DNA of 20,840 bases, from assembly GCA_031553975.1 (NCBI GenBank), contig JAVBKP010000019.1, positions 1 through 20,840 of the forward strand. Reading direction: 5' to 3'. Source of the DNA: JAVBKP01 sp031553975 (GTDB lineage: Bacteria > Bacillota > Clostridia > Peptostreptococcales > Anaerovoracaceae). The position numbers and the translations under genes were made by a program. Positions 13,970 to 20,351 of this stretch are shown piece after piece. Positions within the stretch are counted from its first letter, which is position 1; every line of letters starts with the position of its first letter. Under the pieces are notes generated by a model, which was not told the DNA's origin, did no database searches, and saw only the letters and a program-made list of their open reading frames with translations.

Positions 13970-14041
13970 TCATATTTTTTCAGCAACCGCTTCACTTTGT
14001 ATTAAACTGCCATTCTCAAAATTTGCTTCTGTGAATGCCAT
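13970..14041 (-). CDS. Small ORF with strong SD (23 codons, possibly 38 by frameshift)
   Basis: AAGGAGG (14053-14047) sits 5 bases before an ATG opening a 23-codon frame that starts MAFTEANFENGS and stops at TGA in an A6 tract (plus T6, 13975-13980). Shifting by one base in the tract opens a further 16 codons (AEKYDDPPDGVHGATDNVI) to a TAA at 13924-13926. The peptide is soluble and acidic. It may be a genuine small protein, a leader peptide for the ornithine operon, or a gene broken by one base. No family recognised, and no clear promoter found. Confidence 0.4.
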   Translation of the reverse strand: MAFTEANFENGSLIQSEAVAEKI

Positions 14042-14069
14042 GGTGGCCTCCTTGCAAATTTATTTTGCG

Positions 14070-14099
14070 TTGACATGTGTATATAAAATAACATATAAT
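14070..14099 (+). promoter_or_regulatory. Promoter of the convergent small RNA
   Basis: TTGACA (14070-14075), an 18-base spacer and TATAAT (14094-14099): both hexamers match consensus exactly. No ORF with a ribosome site follows on this strand, which points to a non-coding transcript. Confidence 0.75.
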
Positions 14100-14105
14100 C
14101 AAATT

Positions 14106-14227
14106 ATAAAGAGAGAGTGCTTATAACACTCTCTCAGTAGCACAACCGCGCAAAAGGCGGTCGGCTTGCGAATTATGTTTAAAGAAAAATAATCGCGTAC
14201 CTTGTGGTTGGGGCGATTATTTTTTTG
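14106..14227 (+). ncRNA. Putative type I antitoxin small RNA
   Basis: A transcript from the promoter at 14070 would start near 14106 and end at the terminator near 14227, about 120 nt. It would carry a perfect 9-bp 5' hairpin (GAGAGAGTG 14111-14119 with 14127-14135), a CCGC/GCGG hairpin (14146-14160) and the terminator stem. Its 3' end is complementary to the 3' end of the toxin mRNA over roughly 14181-14227. This matches the TxpA/RatA layout in Bacillus subtilis, where antitoxin RNA pairs with the toxin mRNA 3' end. The ends are predicted, not mapped. Confidence 0.6.
14188..14221. terminator. Bidirectional terminator shared by toxin mRNA and small RNA
   Basis: AATAATCGC (14188-14196) pairs with GCGATTATT (14213-14221). 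It is followed by a T-run on the plus strand and by TTTTTCTTT on the minus strand, so it can stop both convergent transcripts. The toxin stop codon lies inside the right arm. Confidence 0.75.
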
Positions 14228-14300
14228 TCCTAAATCCTAGGATTAAAACAACGAGAGTTCCAAATGCTACCATTAATGATAACGCTTCAAATACGCTCAT
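14217..14300 (-). CDS. Holin-like type I toxin peptide
   Basis: A 27-residue peptide beginning MSVFEALSLMVAFGTLVV and ending RTKK. It has a short charged start, one hydrophobic transmembrane helix (about residues 7-22) and a basic tail. This is the pattern of the 'putative holin-like toxin' family (Hol-Tox), whose MSVxEALxLMxxFGT start is very typical. Such peptides insert in the membrane and lower its potential when over-produced. A GGGGGTG SD precedes the ATG but is buried in a hairpin. It has its own near-perfect promoter and converges with a small-RNA gene. Family call is from the motif; toxicity is inferred. Confidence 0.8.
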   Translation of the reverse strand: MSVFEALSLMVAFGTLVVLILGFRTKK

Positions 14301-14305
14301 AGGCA

Positions 14306-14323
14306 CACCCCCTTTCTGGGGTG
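14306..14323 (-). promoter_or_regulatory. SD-sequestering hairpin of the toxin mRNA
   Basis: On the minus strand CACCCC (14323-14318) pairs with GGGGTG (14311-14306), a 6-bp G/C stem containing the toxin Shine-Dalgarno (AAAGGGGG). Masked ribosome sites are a usual second safety layer of type I toxin mRNAs. Confidence 0.65.
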
Positions 14324-14358
14324 CAAACCTACCGCCCTTATGCACTTGTGCTATAGGG

Positions 14359-14387
14359 ATTATATATTAAAAGTAAATATATGTCAA
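14359..14387 (-). promoter_or_regulatory. Toxin promoter
   Basis: TTGACA (14387-14382), a 17-base spacer and TATAAT (14364-14359) on the minus strand, both perfect consensus. The start of transcription near 14352 gives a leader of about 50 nt with the SD hairpin. Confidence 0.8.
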
Positions 14388-14458
14388 TAAATATATTTTT
14401 TAACATTTCCGTTAATTTTCTAGGCTTGTCGTTCGCATATTATAAAATTTACAGCATA

Positions 14459-15118
14459 CTAAATATCATATTTCCGTAGTTTGTGCTGCAGTGTCTGCCT
14501 TTTTATCTTGAGATAGTTGGCGGCTCTTGTCACATTGCCATTGTTAAGTATCATGGCGTCTTGAATAATGTTTTTCTCAATATACTCCATATGGGCGTCA
14601 AGCCCGGCACCTTCACTTCCATAATAAATCTCATCAGCCCCAAGTCTCATCACACCTGCTCGACCTAAAGACAGGGAATCTTCAAACCCAAGGTTTGGTC
14701 CCCCCGTACCCTCATTGATTTGCTTTTTCAAGCTTTCAATGGTCTGTGTTAGTTCCGCCACGCTGGTTATGTTTTTGGCAACCTCGATGGCAGCAATGAC
14801 TTCACCGTTATCAATAACCGGTATGGTGCTATTAATGGTAGTGATTTGTTGTCCACTGTTGTTGATGTATATCTGCTGCTCGCCTGTGGTACTTTTTTTA
14901 TTTAGCAAGGCCTGAATCAATGTACTTTGCTCGGGATCAACGTGCTTAAAGGCTTTTGCAAAAGGTTTGAATAACACATCCCTAAGTTGCACTTTTTCTA
15001 AATGTGCCATTGCCTCACTATATATGATGGTCTTCTGATTCTTATCTACTACATGTACGCCTTCGTCTACCAACTGCAATATAATTTGCAGTATTTTCTT
15101 ATATTGACCACTTTTCAC
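14459..15118 (-). CDS. PAS / Fis-type HTH regulator lacking an AAA+ domain
   Basis: 219 residues from a GTG at 15118 (GGAGG 8 bases upstream). Residues about 8-110 look like a PAS sensor domain (LVDEGVHVVDKNQKTIIYSE..., then TTINSTIPVIDNGEVIAAIEVAKNIT). A short coiled-coil-like linker follows (VAELTQTIESLKKQINE). Residues about 175-219 are a Fis-type HTH (YIEKNIIQDAMILNNGNVTR, then RQTLQHKLRKY). This is the RocR/sigma-54-activator arrangement, but the ~240-residue AAA+ module normally between these parts is replaced by about 40 residues. It therefore should not activate sigma-54. Its position next to the ornithine operon and alr suggests it senses a metabolite of that pathway (inference). Confidence 0.82.
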   Translation of the reverse strand: MKSGQYKKILQIILQLVDEGVHVVDKNQKTIIYSEAMAHLEKVQLRDVLFKPFAKAFKHVDPEQSTLIQALLNKKSTTGEQQIYINNSGQQITTINSTIPVIDNGEVIAAIEVAKNITSVAELTQTIESLKKQINEGTGGPNLGFEDSLSLGRAGVMRLGADEIYYGSEGAGLDAHMEYIEKNIIQDAMILNNGNVTRAANYLKIKRQTLQHKLRKYDI

Positions 15119-15132
15119 AAGCTACACCTCCA

Positions 15133-15150
15133 CTAATATCAATATATTAG
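15133..15150. promoter_or_regulatory. 18-bp palindrome in the regulator-alr divergent region
   Basis: CTAATAT-CAAT-ATATTAG, 7-bp arms with a 4-base centre. It lies 15 bases before the regulator GTG and 13 bases before the putative alr -35. It has the same 7-4-7 size as the palindrome upstream of ord, although the sequence differs. Autoregulation is possible. Confidence 0.4.
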
Positions 15151-15162
15151 CATAAAAGTCCC

Positions 15163-15191
15163 TTGACTGATAGAGGGTAAAATGATAAAAC
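15163..15191 (+). promoter_or_regulatory. Possible alr promoter
   Basis: TTGACT, a 17-base spacer, then TAAAAC. The -35 is good and the -10 is weak (4 of 6). It would give a leader of about 40 nt before alr and could drive the whole plus-strand string of genes. Confidence 0.4.
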
Positions 15192-15239
15192 TATAGAATA
15201 AGAAACTATATATAGAGGAAGAACTTTTTAGGAGGCATT

Positions 15240-16364
15240 ATGTTACTTGAAGCACTAAGACCTGTATGGGCAGAAATCAACCTATCTAACGCGGGGCATA
15301 ACATAGAACAAATCAAAAAAAGGGCAGCGAAAAGCGAAGTCATTGGTATTATAAAAGCCAACGCTTATGGCCATGGTGCTGTGGAATACGCCAACATGCT
15401 GATAGAACATGGAATCAAAAGAGTAGGTGTGGCCGCTATTAGCGAGGCGGCAGCTCTTCGTGAAGGCGGTATTGACTGTCCCATTATCATGTTGGGGCTG
15501 ACCCCTGCCATGTACCACCCCGCCATTCTTGAATACAACATCACCCCCGTGGTATCTAACTTTGAAAATGCAAAATCCTTTTCTGACTTGTCAAAAGATA
15601 AGGAAATAGAGCTGTGGGTTGCAGTAGATACTGGCATGGGTCGTGTAGGAGTCCAGCCAAATGAAGAGGGTATCAATGAAATTCAAAAAATCAGTCAATT
15701 GCCCAATGTCAAAATTGGTGCATTGTTCTCGCATTTTGCCAAAGCAGATGAAACTGACAAATCATATACAAAGCAGCAAATTGCTCATTTTACGCATGTG
15801 TATGACGAACTCATAAAACGCGGTGTACATATCTCACAAAAAACCATTGCCAATAGTGCTGGTATTATAGACCATCCTGAGGCTCACTATGATATTGTGA
15901 GACCTGGTATTATTCTATACGGTTGTTATCCGTCAGACGAGGTAGATAAGTCTATCATAGATTTAAAACCTGTTATGACCATCAAAGCAAATATAACCTT
16001 GCTAAAAAAAGTCCCATCTGGCACCCTGATTAGTTACGGCGGTATATTTGAAACAAAGCGGGAGAGTCTTATTGCCACATTGCCGCTGGGCTACGCAGAC
16101 GGATATCCTCGTGCCTTAACAGGGAAAACCCATGTGATTATCCACGGACAGTTTGCTCCTATTGTAGGTAAAATCTGTATGGATCAATGTATGATTGATG
16201 TGACAGATATACCTAATGTAAAAGAAGGGGATGAGGTCATTCTTCTAGGAACCGATGGCAAGCTGACCATTTCTGCCGAAGAGCTAGGTCAAAAAACTGG
16301 CACGATTAATTATGAAATACTTAGTAGAATGGGGAATCGTATCCCAAGAGTTTATGTAAAATAG
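15240..16364 (+). CDS. alr: Alanine racemase
   Basis: 374 residues, usual Alr length. The PLP lysine is K39 in the signature IIKANAYGHGA. The second catalytic residue is Tyr266 in LISYGGIF. RPGIILYG (R221) and LPLGYADGYPR are further conserved segments, and the chain ends INYEILSRMGNRIPRVYV as in typical Alr proteins. It interconverts L- and D-alanine. The usual role is D-alanine supply for peptidoglycan. Here it faces the ornithine operon, whose thiolase makes D-alanine, so it may also run in reverse to feed catabolism. The SD AGGAGG is 5 bases before the ATG. A broader racemase activity, including ornithine, cannot be excluded by sequence alone. Confidence 0.95.
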   Translation: MLLEALRPVWAEINLSNAGHNIEQIKKRAAKSEVIGIIKANAYGHGAVEYANMLIEHGIKRVGVAAISEAAALREGGIDCPIIMLGLTPAMYHPAILEYNITPVVSNFENAKSFSDLSKDKEIELWVAVDTGMGRVGVQPNEEGINEIQKISQLPNVKIGALFSHFAKADETDKSYTKQQIAHFTHVYDELIKRGVHISQKTIANSAGIIDHPEAHYDIVRPGIILYGCYPSDEVDKSIIDLKPVMTIKANITLLKKVPSGTLISYGGIFETKRESLIATLPLGYADGYPRALTGKTHVIIHGQFAPIVGKICMDQCMIDVTDIPNVKEGDEVILLGTDGKLTISAEELGQKTGTINYEILSRMGNRIPRVYVK

Positions 16365-16376
16365 GAGGATGGTTTT

Positions 16377-17621
16377 ATGGCGCTTATTGACAACCTTGTG
16401 AAGTATGGGGTTCCTAAGCAATGCTCCGTGGATGATGTTATCGTCATGCAGGGGGATATGACCCAAGATTTTTATATTGTGGCGCAAGGGAAATTAGGCG
16501 TATATATTAACTCAACCTCTGATTACCCTATTCGCGTTGCGGAGATTGTTTCGGGTGGGTTTTTCGGTGAGATGAGTGTGGTTACAGGTGCTCCTCGAAC
16601 AGCTACCATTATAGCTGAAGAGTCTTCTTTGTTATTTGTTTTTAGCAAAGAGAAATTTCAAACCATATTAATAGAAGCGCCTGATATAGCCATGGGCATC
16701 ATTAAGACCTTGTGCCAAAGAGTCAGCGACCTGAACGGTAGCATCCTAGCATTAAAGCAACATGCAATCCGTAGCAGTTCAAATGGAACTTCCACTGAAA
16801 AAAGTCCTATTGAAGGCATGGATTTTGTGTCTTTATTGCCGAAAAATCACCCAACATATGACATGGCTATGCCTGAGACATTTGAAAACTGTGTGATTGA
16901 GAAGCCTTTAACTTGCCCAGTATGTAACGAAGGCTTTTCTGGTAAAATCCCTTTGTTTTCAAAACTAAAGCTAAAGTCAACCACTTTGGAGTTTCGCAGG
17001 AATTACCATGATTTTGACATTCTTTGGTTTACCATTTCTGTGTGCCCTCACTGCAATTATGCTGATTTTTACTCGGTTTTCAACCAATCAAGTATTTATT
17101 CAACAAAATCTGCTAATTTTGATACACCTACTAGAGAGCCTCTCAAAACCGCAGGGGGCGATGCTCAAAAAATTTCCTTTCACAATGCAACCTTTTCGGA
17201 AAAAGTGGAGAAACTTGACATCACCACCGATCCTAAGAATATACAGCTTGTCCTCAAAAGCTATTATCTCGCATTGATTTGTAGTGCCATATCAGAGGCT
17301 GGTAGCCTTCACTCGGCTAAATTGTGGCTGAGACTTTATTGGTTGTACACAGATATGGACGATATGACGCAGATGAAAAACGCTGCCCAAATGGCCCTTT
17401 CATACTACCTCCGTGCCTTTGGCGAAGAAAGCATGCGGTTTCACTCTCTTCCAGACACAATGGAATTGTACCAAACTGCCGCAGAACTTGCGATTTTTCT
17501 AAAAGATGCCAAAACTGCAAAAAAATACTGCACTATGATTACGTCTCATGGATCATTTGTAAATGTCCCTGTGCATGCGCAGGCCACCGAAGCTTTGATG
17601 GAACGAATACCTCGCATTTAG
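16377..17621 (+). CDS. Cyclic-nucleotide-binding domain fused to DUF2225
   Basis: 414 residues. Residues about 10-125 form a CRP-type cyclic-nucleotide-binding domain with an intact phosphate-binding cassette, GFFGEMSVVTGAPRTATI; Glu65 would hold the ribose and Arg74 the phosphate. No HTH follows, so it is not a CRP-type transcription factor. After a ~45-residue linker, residues about 175-410 are DUF2225, with two CxxC pairs (C180/C183 in CPVC, C223/C226 in CPHC) that look like a zinc ribbon, then helical TPR-like sequence. The SD overlaps the alr stop (TAGGAGG). The next gene is an adenylate cyclase, so this is probably its cAMP effector (inference). Confidence 0.88.
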   Translation: MALIDNLVKYGVPKQCSVDDVIVMQGDMTQDFYIVAQGKLGVYINSTSDYPIRVAEIVSGGFFGEMSVVTGAPRTATIIAEESSLLFVFSKEKFQTILIEAPDIAMGIIKTLCQRVSDLNGSILALKQHAIRSSSNGTSTEKSPIEGMDFVSLLPKNHPTYDMAMPETFENCVIEKPLTCPVCNEGFSGKIPLFSKLKLKSTTLEFRRNYHDFDILWFTISVCPHCNYADFYSVFNQSSIYSTKSANFDTPTREPLKTAGGDAQKISFHNATFSEKVEKLDITTDPKNIQLVLKSYYLALICSAISEAGSLHSAKLWLRLYWLYTDMDDMTQMKNAAQMALSYYLRAFGEESMRFHSLPDTMELYQTAAELAIFLKDAKTAKKYCTMITSHGSFVNVPVHAQATEALMERIPRI

Positions 17622-17636
17622 GAAAGGAGTCCCCTC

Positions 17637-19517
17637 TTGAAGAAAAAATCCCTACTCATACCTGTTGTTTTGTTTTTCATATTTAGCATATTTTCCATAT
17701 TCAACACCTTTGCTAAGGCAGAAAACTCAGCCTATGACTCTTTGCTTGAGCATAGCGACAACCCTGATCCTAGAATCATTGTCATCGGTATTGATGACGC
17801 CAGCATAGACGCGGTTGGCCAGTGGCCTTGGCCTAGATCCTATATGGCAAATATGATCAACAAACTCACAGAACTAAAAGTGGCTACCATCGGGGTGGAT
17901 ATTCTATATGATGCACCCTCTGGTGATGACGAAAGTGACAGACTTTTGGCTGAGGCAATTGCCAATTCAAAAAGAGTGGTGCTCGCTTCTGCTGGTGTAT
18001 TCAACCAGTCACAAATGGTAGATAAAAACGCCAAGGGGCTTGCTGTAGACTCTTTTATATTTCCATATGAACCCTTCCTTCAGCACGCCTACGTGGGTCA
18101 TGTGAATGTATTCACAGACTATACTGGTGGCATCAATGTAGGTGCCAACTCTGACGGGGTCATGCGCAAAGCGATTAAATCTATTTTTTATAATAATGAT
18201 TTTAGCAATGAGCCTTTGGAAGTTTTTTCTTTTCCTGTTAAAATATATCAAGTATATTGTGACATGACCGGCACTGATAAAATATTGCCCTCCGGCGAAG
18301 TTAGCCCCCTGGTACAACAGGTGCCTGAGATTCCAACAGATAAATTTGGTAGGTATTACATAGACTTTGTCGGCGGCCCAGATACATTCACCACTTTGTC
18401 TTTTGCTAGTGTGCTAAATGACGAATATCCACCTGAAATATTTGAGGACGCCATCGTCTTAATAGGGCCTCATGCCATTGGTGTGGGAACAGATAACTAC
18501 CCAACCTCATTGGATGTTCAAAACCCTATGTACGGTGTAGAAATACATGCCAATACAGTGCAAACCCTGTTAAACAAAAGTTTTAAAGCATCGGCACCGG
18601 AATACGTTAATATTATTCTACTAGCCATTTGGATTGCCCTAGCCTATTTCTTGTTCTCTCGATTGAATCCATACATATCAGCCGCTAGTATGATGGTCGT
18701 ACTAGCAACACAAATCATGATTGCCAAAATAGCTTATAATAGCTTTGATGCTGTTCTATACATGTTCTATCCTAGCGTTGCTGTGATTCTATTGTATGTG
18801 ATGAACTTGGCCTATCGCTTCATCTTGGAGCAGCGGGAAAAGCGTTATGTCACAGGTATATTTGGTCGATTTGTCGCACCTGAGGTGGTGAAAGAAATGT
18901 TGTCTGGCGGTGTTAGCATCGAACTAGGTGGCTCCCTTCGTGATGTTTCTGTGCTGTTTGTGGATATTAGAGGATTCACCACTTTTTCTGAAGTCACGCC
19001 TCCTCCTATTGTCGTAGAGATTCTTAACAAATATTTGACAGTGACTTCCAATGCCATACTAAACAACAAAGGCACGTTAGACAAATTCATAGGCGATGCA
19101 ACCATGGCTGTATTCAATTCGCCTAACGAACTTGCAGATCATGCTTTTCACGCTGTGTGCGCCGCATGGGAAATGCAAAAAAACGCTGCCCCAATTCAGA
19201 AAGAAATCAAGGATCAATATGGCATTGATCTTAAATTTGGTATAGGTGTGAATACCGGCCCTGCCGTAATCGGCAACATCGGCTCCTCCTTTAGAATGGA
19301 CTATACTGTCATAGGCGATACCGTGAACACGGCGGCGCGACTAGAAAGCAATGCAAAAGGAAATGAGATTATTATCTCAGAGTCAGTATACGAAAAAGTA
19401 GCTGATCGAGTGGCCGTAACACCGCTTGGGAACTTATCTGTCAAAGGAAAGCAAACAGAGATTGTTGTGTATCGTCTTGACGATATTAAGGGGGACGCCA
19501 TACATGGAAAAAAATAA
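17637..19517 (+). CDS. CHASE2-type transmembrane adenylate cyclase (class III)
   Basis: 626 residues from a TTG at 17637 with AAGGAG upstream. Order: a membrane helix (5-24), an extracellular CHASE2 sensor (about 30-315, with IIVIGIDDASIDAVGQWPWP), three membrane helices (about 324-342, 346-364, 372-392), a short coil, then a class III cyclase domain (about 432-620). Metal-binding aspartates are D443 (FVDIRGFT) and D487 (FIGDATMAVF). K483 and T557 fit adenine selectivity, and N564 and R568 (NTAARLE) are the transition-state residues. All catalytic positions are intact, so it should make cAMP in response to an outside signal. This is notable, since cAMP signalling is little known in Clostridia. 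Confidence 0.93.
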   Translation: MKKKSLLIPVVLFFIFSIFSIFNTFAKAENSAYDSLLEHSDNPDPRIIVIGIDDASIDAVGQWPWPRSYMANMINKLTELKVATIGVDILYDAPSGDDESDRLLAEAIANSKRVVLASAGVFNQSQMVDKNAKGLAVDSFIFPYEPFLQHAYVGHVNVFTDYTGGINVGANSDGVMRKAIKSIFYNNDFSNEPLEVFSFPVKIYQVYCDMTGTDKILPSGEVSPLVQQVPEIPTDKFGRYYIDFVGGPDTFTTLSFASVLNDEYPPEIFEDAIVLIGPHAIGVGTDNYPTSLDVQNPMYGVEIHANTVQTLLNKSFKASAPEYVNIILLAIWIALAYFLFSRLNPYISAASMMVVLATQIMIAKIAYNSFDAVLYMFYPSVAVILLYVMNLAYRFILEQREKRYVTGIFGRFVAPEVVKEMLSGGVSIELGGSLRDVSVLFVDIRGFTTFSEVTPPPIVVEILNKYLTVTSNAILNNKGTLDKFIGDATMAVFNSPNELADHAFHAVCAAWEMQKNAAPIQKEIKDQYGIDLKFGIGVNTGPAVIGNIGSSFRMDYTVIGDTVNTAARLESNAKGNEIIISESVYEKVADRVAVTPLGNLSVKGKQTEIVVYRLDDIKGDAIHGKK

Positions 19518-20337
19518 GACCTTTGATCTCACATTTTGGGGCGTGGGCGGCTCATGTCCTACCAGCAAACCAGACCGAAAGATTTTTGGAGTGAACACCC
19601 CTTGTGTCTCTACGTGTGTAGAGGATGAATACTTTATCTTTGACATGGGTAGTGGCCTGCTCAACTTCTCCAATTCTATAGGTGTAGTGAATGAGAAAAA
19701 ATGCTTTCACATATTTATATCACATTACCATTTTGATCATTTAGAAGGATTGCTTTTCTTTGGGCCTCTATTCAATGCAAATGCCACTGTCCATTTTTAT
19801 GGTCACCCTTGGCAAAACAAAACAGTTTTGGAAATACTGAAAGATTTTCTCAGCCCGCCCCATTTCCCTGTTGGATTTGAGGCGTTTTCTGCAGAAATAC
19901 ACTTTCATGTGGTGAATGAATCCGATTCCTTTTCATTGTGTGATGAAAAAGTCAAGGTTTCCACTATGCCAATTTCCCATCCTAACGCATGTACTGCCTA
20001 TAGAATGAATTATCAAGATAAATCTTTTACATATATGACAGATATAGAACTTTCATGTTACAATTCATATAACCCTTTGCAGGCTTTTGCCAAGGATACA
20101 AATATGTTAATAGTGGATGCCTATTTTGACCATGGGGACTGTAAGGCAGGTTGGGGTCATTCAACATGGCGTGAAGCCGCACAGCTTGCTAAAGAGTCAA
20201 ATGCAGAGACTTTGGCACTGTTTCATTATAACTACCAGTATTCGGACAAAGATATTGAAAATTTTATAAATTCTGCAAAGAAAACCCATTTCAAAACAAT
20301 GGGAGCCATCGAACAACAGGCTTTTTCGTTGATATAA
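19504..20337 (+). CDS. MBL-fold metallo-hydrolase (candidate cyclic-nucleotide phosphodiesterase)
   Basis: 277 residues from the ATG at 19504, which lies inside the end of the cyclase gene (14-base overlap) with AAGGGGG upstream. The metal-binding motif is SHYHFDH (H74, H76, D78, H79). Later ligands fit H159 (SHPNACTAY), D180 (YMTDIE) and H219 or H241. It belongs to the beta-lactamase-fold superfamily, in the branch related to ribonuclease Z and PhnP-type phosphodiesterases. No signal peptide is seen. The tight overlap with the cyclase suggests that it works on cAMP, closing a make-bind-degrade circuit. That substrate is inferred from context only; it could equally hydrolyse another phosphodiester. 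Confidence 0.85.
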   Translation: MEKNKTFDLTFWGVGGSCPTSKPDRKIFGVNTPCVSTCVEDEYFIFDMGSGLLNFSNSIGVVNEKKCFHIFISHYHFDHLEGLLFFGPLFNANATVHFYGHPWQNKTVLEILKDFLSPPHFPVGFEAFSAEIHFHVVNESDSFSLCDEKVKVSTMPISHPNACTAYRMNYQDKSFTYMTDIELSCYNSYNPLQAFAKDTNMLIVDAYFDHGDCKAGWGHSTWREAAQLAKESNAETLALFHYNYQYSDKDIENFINSAKKTHFKTMGAIEQQAFSLI

Positions 20338-20351
20338 CCAGGAGGAAACAA

